The notes beneath the pieces are model-generated. The model was not told the DNA's origin. It saw only the letters and a list, made by a program, of their open reading frames with translations, and did not search any database. A stretch of DNA of 64,000 nt from CAWGHZ01 sp963822575. Lineage in GTDB: Bacteria > Pseudomonadota > Alphaproteobacteria > MPNO01 > DASWLB01. The stretch is taken from positions 930,001-994,000 of the forward strand of contig CAWGHZ010000007.1 in assembly GCA_963822575.1 (NCBI GenBank). The letters run 5' to 3'. The first letter of the stretch is position 1, and each line of letters begins with the position of its first letter. The position numbers and the translations under genes were made by a program. Shown here one piece after another: positions 29,926-40,130 of the stretch.

Positions 29926-30294
29926 ATGATTCAGATGCAGACGAACCTGGAGGTCGCCGACAATTCCGGCGCGCGCCGCGTCCAGTGCATCAAGGTGCTG
30001 GGCGGCTCGATGCGCAAGACCGCCACGGTCGGCGACGTCATCGTGGTGTCGGTGAAGGAGGCGATCCCGCGCGGCCGCGTGAAGAAGGGCGACGTGCACC
30101 GCGCTGTCGTGGTCCGCACGGCGAAGGAGATCCGCCGCGCCGACGGCACCGCCATCCGCTTCGACCGCAACGCCGCGGTGCTGATCAACGAGCAGGGCGA
30201 GCCGATCGGCACGCGCATCTTCGGCCCGGTCACGCGGGAGCTGCGCGCGAAGCAGTTCATGAAGATCATTTCGCTCGCGCCCGAGGTGCTGTGA
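29926..30294 (+). CDS. rplN: 50S ribosomal protein L14
   Basis: L14 forms intersubunit bridges with 16S rRNA. The 122-residue product begins MIQMQTNLEVADNSGARRVQ and contains GDVIVVSVKEAIPRGRVKKG and GTRIFGPVTRELRAK. It is intact. Its TGA overlaps the rplX ATG by one base (TGATG). Confidence 0.97.
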   Translation: MIQMQTNLEVADNSGARRVQCIKVLGGSMRKTATVGDVIVVSVKEAIPRGRVKKGDVHRAVVVRTAKEIRRADGTAIRFDRNAAVLINEQGEPIGTRIFGPVTRELRAKQFMKIISLAPEVL

Positions 30295-30619
30295 TGGCGA
30301 AGTTCCGTATCAAGAAGGGCGACGACGTGGTCGTGCTCGCCGGCCGCGAGAAGGGCAGGCGCGGCAACGTGCTGCACGTGATGCCCGCGCGAATCCCGCG
30401 TCGCTGGTGCAGGGCGTCAACATGGTGCGGCGCCACACCCGTCCGTCGCAGGCGAACCCGCAGGGCGGCATCGTCGAGAAGGAGGCGCCGATCCACATCT
30501 CCAACGTCGCCCTCGTCGATCCCGCCGACGGCAAGCCGACCCGCGTCGGCTACCGCGTGCTCGACGACGGCCGGAAGGTCCGCTTCGCCAGGCGTTCCGG
30601 CGAAGTGATCGACAGGTGA
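30294..30619 (+). CDS. rplX: 50S ribosomal protein L24 (two frameshifts as given)
   Basis: L24 initiates 50S assembly. MAKFRIKKGDDVVVLAGREK opens the KOW domain through NVLHVMPA. Extra bases at 30390 (C) and 30403 (G) flank the four codons for ESRV; removing both gives MPAESRVLVQGVNMV, an excellent match to the family. The rest (RRHTRPSQANPQGGIVEKE to RRSGEVIDR) is normal. Repaired length is about 107 residues. Confidence 0.92.
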
Positions 30620-30624
30620 TCCCG

Positions 30625-31165
30625 ATGACCCGGCTTTCCGAACATTATCAGACGCACGGTGCGGCCGGCCCTGCAGCAGCAGTTCGGCTACACCAACCCG
30701 ATGGACGTGCCGCGCCTCTCGAAGATCGTCGTCAACATGGGCGTCGGCGAGGCGCTGGGCGACGCGAAGAAGATGGACGCGGCGGCCAAGGAGCTGTCGC
30801 TGATCACCGGCCAGAAGGCCATCGTCATCGCGGCGCGCAAGTCGATCGCCACCTTCAAGCTGCGCGAGGGCCAGAAGGTCGGGTGCAAGGTGACGCTCCG
30901 GCGCGAGCGGATGTACGAGTTCCTCGACCGGCTGGTCACCATCGCGCTGCCGCGCGTGCGCGATTTCCGCGGCGTGTCGCCCCGGGCGTTCGACGGGCGC
31001 GGCAACTACACCCTCGGGCTCCACGAGCAGATCGTGTTTCCCGAGATCGACTACGACGCCGTGGACGAGATCCGCGGCATGGATATCGTCATCGTCACGA
31101 CGGCGAAGACCGACCGCGAGGCGCTGGCCCTCCTCAAGGGTTTCGACATGCCGTTCGTGGGCTGA
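30625..31165 (+). CDS. rplE: 50S ribosomal protein L5 (one frameshift as given)
   Basis: L5 contacts 5S rRNA and the P-site tRNA. MTRLSEHYQT is followed by an extra C at 30655, then TVRPALQQQFGYTNPMDVPR, IVVNMGVGEALGD, ARKSIATFKLREGQKVG and RDFRGVSPRAFDGRGNYTLG, with the conserved C-terminal GMDIVIVTTAKTD. Repaired length is about 179 residues. Confidence 0.93.
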
Positions 31166-31190
31166 CCGCGGCGGCTCTGGAGGACAAGGA

Positions 31191-31496
31191 ATGGCGAAGA
31201 CGAGCCAGGTTGAGCGGAACAAGAAGCGCATGCGCCTCGCGAAGCAGTACGCGGGTCGTCGCGCGCGCCTCAAGGCGATCGCGGAGGACCGGTCGCTGCC
31301 GGCCGAGGAGCGCTTCGGGGCCCGCCTCAAGCTGGCCGAGTTGCCGCGCAATTCCGCGCCGGTGCGCATCCGCAACCGGTGCGAGCTGACCGGCCGGTCG
31401 CGCGGCTTCTATCGCAAGTTCAAGATGTCGCGCATCGCGCTGCGCGACCTTGCCTCGCAGGGTCAGATCCCCGGCATGGTCAAGTCGAGCTGGTAG
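31191..31496 (+). CDS. rpsN: 30S ribosomal protein S14, zinc-free long form
   Basis: The 101-residue product is the long paralogue type: MAKTSQVERNKKRMRLAKQ, LPRNSAPVRIRNRCELTGRS, GFYRKFKMSRIALRDLA. It lacks the C-x-x-C pairs of the short zinc-binding form. It is intact and sits in the normal spc position between rplE and rpsH. Confidence 0.97.
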   Translation: MAKTSQVERNKKRMRLAKQYAGRRARLKAIAEDRSLPAEERFGARLKLAELPRNSAPVRIRNRCELTGRSRGFYRKFKMSRIALRDLASQGQIPGMVKSSW

Positions 31497-31508
31497 GCAG
31501 GGCAGGCA

Positions 31509-31907
31509 ATGTCGATATCCGATCCTCTCGGCGATATGCTGACCCGCATCCGGAACGGGCAGCGGGCGAAGCTGAACAGCGTGAAGAGCCCGTCCTCCAA
31601 GCTGCGCGCGAACGTGCTGCAGGTGCTCGAGCGCGAGGGCTATATCCGCGGCTTCGAGACCGCCGAGCTGCGCGCCGGCGTCAGCGAGATCCGCATCGAG
31701 CTCAAGTATCACGACGGCGCGCCGGTCATCCGCGAGCTCCGGCGCGTCTCCAAGCCGGGCCGGCGGGTCTACGCCAAGATCAAGGACCTGCCGCGCGTCT
31801 ATAACGGCCTCGGCATCTCGATCCTGTCGACGCCCCAGGGCGTGATGTCGGATTCCGAGGCGCGCGCCGCCAATGTCGGCGGCGAAGTCCTCTGCCAGGT
31901 GTTCTGA
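31509..31907 (+). CDS. rpsH: 30S ribosomal protein S8
   Basis: S8 binds the central domain of 16S rRNA and, in E. coli, represses the spc operon. The 132-residue product has MSISDPLGDMLTRIRNGQRA, RVSKPGRRVYAKIKDLPRV and the hallmark GLGISILSTPQGVMSDSEAR. rplF starts 1 bp after the stop. Confidence 0.97.
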   Translation: MSISDPLGDMLTRIRNGQRAKLNSVKSPSSKLRANVLQVLEREGYIRGFETAELRAGVSEIRIELKYHDGAPVIRELRRVSKPGRRVYAKIKDLPRVYNGLGISILSTPQGVMSDSEARAANVGGEVLCQVF

Positions 31908-31908
31908 C

Positions 31909-32440
31909 ATGTCGCGCGTCGGCAAATATCCGGTCGCCGTGCCCCAGGGCGTCGATATCGAGATCGCCGGGCGCACGCTCACCGCCAAGGGCAAGAACGG
32001 GGCGCTCACTCTCGCCATCGCGGACGAGGTCGACATCTCGCGCGAGGACGACAAGCTGTGGGTCAAGCCCAAGGACCAGTCCAAGCGGTCGCGCACCCAA
32101 TGGGGGACCCAGCGCAGTCACCTGAACAACATCGTCAAGGGGGTCAGCGCAGGGTTCATCAAGCGGCTCGAGATCACCGGCGTCGGCTACCGCGCCGCGG
32201 TCGACGGCAAGACGTTGGTCCTCCAGCTCGGCTACAGCCACGAGGTGCGCTACCCGATCCCCGAGGGCATCGCCATCGGTGCGCCCAGCCGACCCAGATC
32301 CGGTGTCGGGCGCCGACATCCAGCGGGTCGGCCAGGTGGCCGCCGAGATCCGCGCCTATCGCAAGCCCGAGCCCTACAAGGGCAAGGGCATCCGGTACGC
32401 GGACGAGCACATCATCCGCAAGGAAGGCAAGAAGAAGTAA
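31909..32440 (+). CDS. rplF: 50S ribosomal protein L6 (frame break as given)
   Basis: L6 lies near the sarcin-ricin loop. MSRVGKYPVAVPQGVDIEIA runs in frame to YPIPEGIAIGAP. Between about 32285 and 32303 the frame changes: the residues PTQI can be read there in one frame and VSGADIQRVGQVAAEIRAYR continues in another, ending RYADEHIIRKEGKKK and TAA 32438. Either two lost bases or one extra base explains it; two losses give the better alignment. Repaired length is about 177 residues. Confidence 0.9.
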
Positions 32441-32441
32441 G

Positions 32442-32804
32442 ATGCTCAGGGGCAAAGGACTGGCGGCGCGGCGCAAGCTGCGGGTCCGCCACAGCATCCG
32501 GACCAAGGCGCGCGGGCGCGTGCGGCTTTCGGTGTTCCGGTCGCACAAGCATATCTACGCCCAGGTCATCGACGATGCGTCCGGCGTGACGCTGGCCGCG
32601 GCGTCGAGCATGGACAAGGACCTGCGCGCCTCGCTCAAGACCGGCGGCGACAAGGCGGCCGCCGAGGCGGTCGGCAAGCTGATCGCCGAGCGGGCCCAGG
32701 CAAAGGGCGTCAAGGAGGTGGTGTTCGACCGCGGCGCCTACCTCTATCACGGCCGGGTCAAGGCGCTGGCCGATGCGGCGCGCGAAGGCGGTCTGGCATT
32801 CTGA
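32442..32804 (+). CDS. rplR: 50S ribosomal protein L18
   Basis: L18 carries 5S rRNA into the 50S. The 120-residue product has MLRGKGLAARRKLRVRHSIR, RVRLSVFRSHKHIYAQVIDD and FDRGAYLYHGRVKALADAAR. It is intact and starts 1 bp after the rplF stop. Confidence 0.97.
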   Translation: MLRGKGLAARRKLRVRHSIRTKARGRVRLSVFRSHKHIYAQVIDDASGVTLAAASSMDKDLRASLKTGGDKAAAEAVGKLIAERAQAKGVKEVVFDRGAYLYHGRVKALADAAREGGLAF

Positions 32805-32831
32805 ATTCGGCGGTTTTGACGGGATATACCG

Positions 32832-33404
32832 ATGGGTAGGCGACCGAGGCGGCCGCAGGGCGGCGACGAGGCAGGGCGCGAAGATGGCGAGCTGGTCGAC
32901 AAGCTCGTCTCGATCAACCGCGTCGCCAAGGTGGTGAAGGGCGGCCGGCGCTTCGGCTTCGCCGCGCTCGTCGTGGTCGGCGACACCAAGGGCCGCGTCG
33001 GCTACGGCGCGGGCAAGGCGCGCGAGGTGCCCGAGGCGATCCGCAAGGCGACCGAGCAGGCCAAGCGCAACATGATCCGCGTGCCGCTGCGCGAGGGCCG
33101 GACGCTGCACCACGACGTGAAGGGCCATTTCGGCGCCGGCCGGGTAGTGCTGCGGGCGGCGCCGGCCGGCACCGGCATCATCGCCGGCGGGCCGATGCGC
33201 GCCGTGTTCGAGACGGTGGGCGTCGCCGACGTCGTGGCGAAGTCGGTCGGTACCACCAACCCGCACAACATGGTCAAGGCGACATTCGACGCGTTGAAGC
33301 GGCTCAACTCGCCGCGTTCGGTGGCGGCGCGCCGCGGCAAGAAGGTCGGCGACCTGATCAGCCGGCGCGACGGCACCCAGCCGGCGGCTGGCGAGGGGCA
33401 ATAG
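32832..33404 (+). CDS. rpsE: 30S ribosomal protein S5
   Basis: S5 shapes the mRNA entry channel and affects fidelity. The 190-residue product has an RP-rich tail, then LVDKLVSINRVAKVVKGGRR, FGFAALVVVGDTKGRVGYG and GTGIIAGGPMRAVFETVGV. The spectinomycin loop (VVKGGRR) is wild type. It is intact; rpmD follows after 3 bp. Confidence 0.97.
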   Translation: MGRRPRRPQGGDEAGREDGELVDKLVSINRVAKVVKGGRRFGFAALVVVGDTKGRVGYGAGKAREVPEAIRKATEQAKRNMIRVPLREGRTLHHDVKGHFGAGRVVLRAAPAGTGIIAGGPMRAVFETVGVADVVAKSVGTTNPHNMVKATFDALKRLNSPRSVAARRGKKVGDLISRRDGTQPAAGEGQ

Positions 33405-33407
33405 GCG

Positions 33408-33593
33408 ATGGCCGGCAAGCTCAAGGTGACCCAGATCGGCTCGCCGATCGGCCGGCCGGCGATCCAGCGCAAGACGCTGATCGGGCTCGGCCTCAACAAG
33501 ATGCACCGCTCGCGCGTGCTCGACGACACGCCGTCGGTCCGCGGCATGATCACCAAGGTGCATCACCTGGTGAAGATCGAGGCGGCGGAATAG
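33408..33593 (+). CDS. rpmD: 50S ribosomal protein L30
   Basis: This small ferredoxin-like-fold protein has 61 residues: KLKVTQIGSPIGRPAIQRKT, LIGLGLNKMHRSRVLDDTPS, VRGMITKVHHLVKIE. It is intact, in the usual place between rpsE and rplO. Confidence 0.96.
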   Translation: MAGKLKVTQIGSPIGRPAIQRKTLIGLGLNKMHRSRVLDDTPSVRGMITKVHHLVKIEAAE

Positions 33594-33617
33594 GCCGCCG
33601 CGGGAAGGGAATTCGTT

Positions 33618-34100
33618 ATGCGTCTCAATGAGTTGCGAGACAATCCCGGCGCCCGGCGGCCGCGCAAGCGGCTCGGGCGCGGCGAGTCCTCGGGCCTTGG
33701 CAAGACCTCGGGCAAGGGCGAGAAGGGCCAGAAGGCCCGCACCGGCGTCGCCATCAAGGGGTTCGAGGGCGGCCAGATGCCGCTCTAGCGCCGCCTGCCC
33801 AAGCGCGGCTTCAAGAACATCTTCCGCAAGCGCTATGCCGAGCTCAATCTCGGCCGGCTGCAGGCGGCAATCGAGGCCAACCGCGTCGATCCGGCCCAGA
33901 CGCTGACGGCCCAGACCCTCGCCGCGGCCGGCGTGATCGGCAAGCCGCACGACGGGCTCCGCCTCCTTGCCAAAGGCGAGATCAAGACCAAGATCACCAT
34001 CGAGGCGGCCGGCGCGTCCAAGGCCGCCGTCGCCGCCGTGGAGAAAGCCGGCGGCAAGGTCATGCTGCCGGCGGCGCCCGCCGCCAGGGCGGAGGCCTAG
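33618..34100 (+). CDS. rplO: 50S ribosomal protein L15 with an in-frame TAG
   Basis: L15 joins late in 50S assembly. The frame is continuous from ATG 33618 (MRLNELRDNPGARRPRKRLG) to TAG 34098, about 160 codons, but codon 57 (33786-33788) is TAG. It replaces the Tyr (or similar) codon in the conserved GGQMPL-x-RRLPKRGF block. Sequence on both sides is normal L15, so one substitution such as TAC to TAG explains it. Unlike the neighbouring genes, this one has no indel. True readthrough is possible but unlikely. Confidence 0.9.
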
Positions 34101-34208
34101 GATTTGACCGTGCGGAGGCGCCGGGCGCCCCGCGCGAAGCGTATCGCGTAACGACCGCACCCGTGCCGCCGCGCCCTCCGCGGCGGGTGCGGGCAACCGG
34201 AGACCGGC

Positions 34209-35552
34209 ATGGCATCCGCCGCCGAACAGCTCGCGTCGCAGATCAACTTCGCCCATTTCGCCAAGGCGACGGAGCTCAAGAAGCGTCTCTGGTTCACGCT
34301 AGGCGCGCTGGTGATCTACCGGCTCGGCACCTATATCCCGCTCCCGGGGATCGACCCGCACATTCTGGCCGACGTCTTCCACCGCCAGGCGGGCGGCATC
34401 CTCGGCATGTTCGACATGTTCGCGGGCGGCGCGTTCGGCCGGATGACGATGTTCGCGCTCAACATCATGCCGTACATCTCGTCGGCGATCATCATCCAGC
34501 TGCTGACCGCCGTCTCGCCGCATTTCGAGGCGCTGAAGAAGGAGGGCGAGGCCGGCCGCAAGAAGATCAACCAATACACGCGCTACGGCACGGTGCTGCT
34601 TGCCGCCGTCCAGGCCTTCGGCATCGCCAAGGGGCTCGAGGGCATGACCGGCACGCAGGGCTCGGCGGTGATCGACCCCGGCATGCTCTTCGAATGGACC
34701 ACGGTGGTTTCGCTCACCTGCGGCACGGTGTTCCTGATGTGGCTTGGCGAGCAGGTCACGGCGCGCGGCGTCGGCAACGGGATCTCGCTGATCATCTTCG
34801 CGGGCATCGTCGCCAACCTGCCGCACGCAATCGCGAGCCTCCTGGAGCTGGGCCGCACCGGCGCGCTCTCGGCCGGGTTCATCATCGGGTTCATGGTGCT
34901 CGGCGTGGCGGTGATCGCCTTCATCGTGTTCATGGAGCGCGCCCAGCGGCGCATTGTGGTGCAGTATCCGAAGCGTCAGGTCGGCAACAAGATGTATGGC
35001 GGCGAAAGCTCGCATCTGCCGCTCAAGATCAACACCTCGGGCGTGATCCCGCCGATCTTCGCGTCGTCGCTCCTGCTTCTGCCCGTCACCATCGCGGGCT
35101 TCACCGCGAAGAACGGGCCGGAGTGGCTGACCTACCTCACCACGTCGCTGGGGCGCGGCCAGCCGATCCATTTGGTGCTCTATTCGGGGCTGATCATCTT
35201 CTTCGCGTTCTTCTACACGGCCGTGGTGTTCAACCCGGCCGAGACCGCGGACAATCTGAAGAAATACGGCGGGTTCGTGCCGGGCATCCGGCCGGGCAAG
35301 AACACGGCGGAATATCTCGACTACGTGCTGACCCGGCTCACCGCCGTGGGCGCGCTCTACCTCGCGGGCGTCTGCATCCTGCCCGAGATCCTGATCTCGG
35401 AATACGCCCTGCCGTTCTATTTCGGCGGCACGACGCTGCTGATCGTCGTCACCGTCACGATGGATACGGTCGCGCAGGTCCAGTCGCATCTGATCGCCCA
35501 TCAGTACGAGGGGCTGATCCGCAAGTCGCGGCTCAAGGGCAGGCGCGGATGA
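34209..35552 (+). CDS. secY: Preprotein translocase subunit SecY
   Basis: SecY is the protein-conducting channel. The 447-residue product has ten predicted membrane helices with family motifs: RLGTYIPLPGIDPH in TM1/plug, FDMFAGGAFGRMTMFALNIM, QYTRYGTVLLA, GNGISLIIFAGIV in TM5, YGGESSHLPLKINTSGVIPP and YFGGTTLLIVVTVTMDT. It is intact. A GC-rich hairpin lies in the 108-bp gap after rplO. Its stop overlaps adk (ATGA). Confidence 0.97.
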   Translation: MASAAEQLASQINFAHFAKATELKKRLWFTLGALVIYRLGTYIPLPGIDPHILADVFHRQAGGILGMFDMFAGGAFGRMTMFALNIMPYISSAIIIQLLTAVSPHFEALKKEGEAGRKKINQYTRYGTVLLAAVQAFGIAKGLEGMTGTQGSAVIDPGMLFEWTTVVSLTCGTVFLMWLGEQVTARGVGNGISLIIFAGIVANLPHAIASLLELGRTGALSAGFIIGFMVLGVAVIAFIVFMERAQRRIVVQYPKRQVGNKMYGGESSHLPLKINTSGVIPPIFASSLLLLPVTIAGFTAKNGPEWLTYLTTSLGRGQPIHLVLYSGLIIFFAFFYTAVVFNPAETADNLKKYGGFVPGIRPGKNTAEYLDYVLTRLTAVGALYLAGVCILPEILISEYALPFYFGGTTLLIVVTVTMDTVAQVQSHLIAHQYEGLIRKSRLKGRRG

Positions 35553-36199
35553 AGCTGATCCTGCTGGGCCCGCCCGGCGCCGGAAAAGGCACCCAGGCGC
35601 AGCGCTTGCAGGCGCGCTACGGGGTGGTGCAGCTTTCCACCGGCGACATGCTGCGCGCCGCCGTGAGGGCGGGCACCGAGCTCGGCCAGAAGGCGAAGGC
35701 GATCATGGAGGCGGGGAAGCTCGTCCCCGACGACCTGATCGTCGGCATGATCTCTGAACGGATTGAGCAGCCGGACTCTGAACCGGGCTTTATCCTGGAC
35801 GGCTTCCCGCGCACCGTGGGTCAGGCCGAGGCTTTGGATAAGATGTTGTCCGACAAGCGGTTGCAGCTCGATGCTGTGATTGAGATGAAGGTCGACGAGC
35901 AGGCGCTTCTGCGCCGCATCACCGGCCGGTTCTCCTGCGCCAAATGCGGCGCGGTCTATCATGACGAGACGCACCGCCCCAAGGTGGACGGCGTCTGCGA
36001 TGCGTGCGGGTCGACCGAGTTCGTCCGCCGCCCTGACGACAAGCCCGAGACGGTCAAGGCCCGGCTCGAGGCCTACAACGCCCAGACAGCGCCGCTGCTG
36101 CCCTACTACCGGCGCCGTGGGGTGTTGAAGACGGTCGACGGCATGGCGCCGATCGACGAGGTGACCCGACAGATGGAACGTGTTCTGGAAGCGGCCTAA
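35549..36199 (+). CDS. adk: Adenylate kinase, zinc-lid form
   Basis: Adk interconverts ATP + AMP and 2 ADP. The 216-residue product has the P-loop GPPGAGKGTQA, the AMP-site STGDMLRAAV, DGFPRTVGQAEAL, and a long lid with four Cys (residues about 130, 133, 150, 153; CAKCG and CDACG) that should bind zinc. A short run around 35750-35880 has less biased codons than neighbours. It is translationally coupled to secY, the standard spc arrangement. Confidence 0.97.
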   Translation: MKLILLGPPGAGKGTQAQRLQARYGVVQLSTGDMLRAAVRAGTELGQKAKAIMEAGKLVPDDLIVGMISERIEQPDSEPGFILDGFPRTVGQAEALDKMLSDKRLQLDAVIEMKVDEQALLRRITGRFSCAKCGAVYHDETHRPKVDGVCDACGSTEFVRRPDDKPETVKARLEAYNAQTAPLLPYYRRRGVLKTVDGMAPIDEVTRQMERVLEAA

Positions 36200-36203
36200 C
36201 CTA

Positions 36204-36231
36204 TTGACGCGTGGCATTATTTTTCTATAAT
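36204..36231 (+). promoter_or_regulatory. Strong internal promoter before rpsM (alpha operon)
   Basis: TTGACG (36204-36209), a 16-bp AT-rich spacer and a perfect TATAAT (36226-36231) lie 5 bp after the adk stop and about 70 bp before rpsM. This should give rpsM-rpsK-rpoA-rplQ their own transcription on top of readthrough. A GC-rich hairpin (about 36241-36270) follows in the leader. Confidence 0.75.
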
Positions 36232-36301
36232 CCGGCAGCCCGCGGGGGCGAGGGCACGCGGCCCCCGGCGGGACTTTCGGCATTGGCGAGGAGCATACGA
36301 C

Positions 36302-36682
36302 GTGGCGCGCATCGCTGGCGTTAACCTACCCACGAACAAGCAGGTGGCCATCGCGCTCACCTACATCTACGGAATCGGGCGCAGCACCGCGGCCAAGATC
36401 TGCGAGAAGGCGAACGTGCCTGGCAACCGGCGCGTCAATCAGCTCGGCGACGACGAGATGATGCGCATCCGCGAGATCATCGACCGCGAACACGAGGTCG
36501 AGGGCGACCTCAGGCGCGAGATCGCGATGAACATCAAGCGGCTGATGGACCTCGGCTGCTATCGCGGGCTCCGCCACCGGCGCCAGATGCCGGTGCGCGG
36601 CCAGCGCACCCACACCAATGCCCGCACCCGCAAGGGCCGCGCGCGGCCGATCGCCGGCAAGGCGACCGCCACCAAGAAGTAG
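36302..36682 (+). CDS. rpsM: 30S ribosomal protein S13
   Basis: S13 contacts the P-site tRNA and L5. The 126-residue product has ARIAGVNLPTNKQVAIALTY, IYGIGRSTAAKICEKA, RGLRHRRQMPVRGQRTHTNA and a basic tail. The start is GTG 36302 behind GAGGAG. It is intact. Confidence 0.97.
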   Translation: MARIAGVNLPTNKQVAIALTYIYGIGRSTAAKICEKANVPGNRRVNQLGDDEMMRIREIIDREHEVEGDLRREIAMNIKRLMDLGCYRGLRHRRQMPVRGQRTHTNARTRKGRARPIAGKATATKK

Positions 36683-36693
36683 ACGGAGCAAGC

Positions 36694-37092
36694 ATGGCAA
36701 AGGCGGCACAGCCGGCGACGCGCATCCGCAGGCGCGAGCGCAAGAACATCACCTCGGGCGTGGCGCACGTCAGCGCGACGTTCAACAACACCAAAATCAC
36801 CATCTCTGACGCCCAGGGCAACACCATCGCCTGGTCCTCCGCCGGCGCCCAGGGTTTCAAGGGCTCGCGCAAATCGACGCCCTACGCCGCCCAGGTCGCC
36901 GCCGAGGATGCCGGCAAGAAGGCGATGGAGCACGGGATGAAGACGCTGGAGGTCGAGGTCAAGGGGCCGGGATCGGGCCGCGAGTCGGCGCTGCGCGCGC
37001 TGCAGGCCGTCGGCTTCACCATCACGTCGATCCGCGACGTGACGCCGATCCCGCACAACGGCTGCCGGCCGCGCAAGCGCCGCCGGGTCTAG
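36694..37092 (+). CDS. rpsK: 30S ribosomal protein S11
   Basis: S11 lies on the 30S platform. The 132-residue product has RERKNITSGVAHVSATFNNT, WSSAGAQGFKGSRKSTPYAA, GPGSGRESALRALQAVGFTI and VTPIPHNGCRPRKRRRV. It is intact. Confidence 0.97.
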   Translation: MAKAAQPATRIRRRERKNITSGVAHVSATFNNTKITISDAQGNTIAWSSAGAQGFKGSRKSTPYAAQVAAEDAGKKAMEHGMKTLEVEVKGPGSGRESALRALQAVGFTITSIRDVTPIPHNGCRPRKRRRV

Positions 37093-37168
37093 CCGGACCG
37101 CGACCCTTTTCCGGCCGGGACGCAAGCGCCCCGGCCGCGGCCCTATTTGGAACGATGAGGATCCGCAC

Positions 37169-38191
37169 GTGACCCAGATTCAGAGCAACTGGCAGGATTT
37201 GATCAAGCCGAACAAGCTGGAATTCCAGCCGGGCGCCGATCCGTCGCGCCACGCGGTGGTGGTCGCCGAGCCCCTGGAGCGCGGCTTCGCGCTGACGCTC
37301 GGCAATGCGCTGCGGCGCGTGCTTTTGTCGTCGTTGCAGGGTTCGGCCGTCACCGCCGTGCAGATCGACGGCGTGCTGCATGAATTCTCCTCCATCCCCG
37401 GCGTGCGCGAGGACGTGACCGACATCGTCCTCAACATCAAGTCGATGGCTGTGCGCATGCACGGCGAGGGGCCGAAGCGCATGATGCTGACCGGCACCGG
37501 GCCGGGCGAGATCACCGCCGGCATGATCGAGACCGGCCACGACATCGAGATTATCGACCCCGACGTGGTGATCTGCACGCTGGACGAGGGCGCCAAAATC
37601 TCAATGGAACTCACGGTCAACAATGGCAAGGGCTACGTCGCCGCCGCGCAGAACCGCGCCGAGGACGCACCGATCGGGCTGATCCCCGTCGATGCGGTCT
37701 ACTCGCCGGTCCGCAAGGTGTCGTACCGGGTGGACAACACCCGCGTCGGCCAGGTCACCGACTACGACAAGCTGACGATGGAGGTCGAGACCAACGGCAC
37801 CGTCACGCCGGAGGACGCGGTTGCGCTCGCCGCGCGCATCCTGCAGGACCAGCTCAATCTCTTCATCAATTTCGAGGAGCCGACCCACGCCATCCGCGAG
37901 GAGACGCCACTCGAGCCGGTCTTCAACAAGAACCTGCTGCGCAAGGTGGACGAGCTCGAGCTCAGCGTGCGCTCGGCCAACTGCCTGAAGAACGACAACA
38001 TCATCTATATCGGCGATCTTGTGCAGAAGACCGAGCAGGAGATGCTGCGCACGCCGAACTTCGGCCGCAAGTCGCTGAACGAGATCAAGGAAGTGCTGGC
38101 CCACATGGGGCTGCATCTCGGCATGGAGATCCCGGACTGGCCACCGGAGAACATCGAGGAGCTTGCGAAGAAGCTCGAAGAGCCGTACTGA
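37169..38191 (+). CDS. rpoA: RNA polymerase alpha subunit
   Basis: The 340-residue alpha subunit starts at GTG 37169. The N-terminal assembly domain has LERGFALTLGNALRRVLLSS and GEGPKRMMLTG; the C-terminal DNA- and activator-binding domain has LELSVRSANCLKNDNIIYIG, LRTPNFGRKSLNEIKEVL and GLHLGME. It is intact. Confidence 0.98.
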   Translation: MTQIQSNWQDLIKPNKLEFQPGADPSRHAVVVAEPLERGFALTLGNALRRVLLSSLQGSAVTAVQIDGVLHEFSSIPGVREDVTDIVLNIKSMAVRMHGEGPKRMMLTGTGPGEITAGMIETGHDIEIIDPDVVICTLDEGAKISMELTVNNGKGYVAAAQNRAEDAPIGLIPVDAVYSPVRKVSYRVDNTRVGQVTDYDKLTMEVETNGTVTPEDAVALAARILQDQLNLFINFEEPTHAIREETPLEPVFNKNLLRKVDELELSVRSANCLKNDNIIYIGDLVQKTEQEMLRTPNFGRKSLNEIKEVLAHMGLHLGMEIPDWPPENIEELAKKLEEPY

Positions 38192-38218
38192 CGAGGCCCG
38201 AGAGGCAGGAGTTTCCCC

Positions 38219-38644
38219 ATGCGTCACCGTCTCAGCGGCCGCAAGCTCGGCCGGACCAGCGCGCACCGCAAGGCCATGTTCGGCAACATGGCTGCGGCGC
38301 TCGTGAAGCACGAGCAGATCAAGACCACCCTGCCCAAGGCGAAGGAGCTCAGGCCGGTCGTCGACAAGCTCATCACGCTCGGCAAGCGCGGCGATCTGCA
38401 CGCAAGGCGCCAGGCGCTCGCCGTGCTGCACGACCGCGGTCTCGCCGAGAAGCTGTTCACGACGCTCGCCGAGCGCTATGCCACCCGGCCGGGCGGCTAC
38501 ACCCGCGTCTTGAAGGCCGGGTTCCGCTACGGCGATTCTGCGCCGATGGCGATCATCGAGCTGGTCGATCGCGATCCCGACGCCAAGGGCCAGGATTCCG
38601 GCCCCGTCGCCGAGGAGGCCGAGACCGAAGAGGCTGCGGCGTAG
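38219..38644 (+). CDS. rplQ: 50S ribosomal protein L17
   Basis: L17 sits beside the exit tunnel. The 141-residue product starts MRHRLSGRKLGRTSAHRKAM and has LPKAKELRPVVDKLITLGKR and GGYTRVLKAGFRYGDSAPMA, with an acidic tail typical of the group. It closes the alpha operon; the protease gene begins 22 bp later. Confidence 0.97.
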   Translation: MRHRLSGRKLGRTSAHRKAMFGNMAAALVKHEQIKTTLPKAKELRPVVDKLITLGKRGDLHARRQALAVLHDRGLAEKLFTTLAERYATRPGGYTRVLKAGFRYGDSAPMAIIELVDRDPDAKGQDSGPVAEEAETEEAAA

Positions 38645-38666
38645 CCCTCGGCCGATCCCGCCGCAT

Positions 38667-40130
<1,464 letters not shown>

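Noticed and set aside
32280..32440. A natural alternative C-terminus of L6 in the unshifted frame
   Set aside because: The unshifted frame gives Arg/Pro-rich text with no L6 similarity, while the shifted frame contains the conserved YKGKGIRYADE end.
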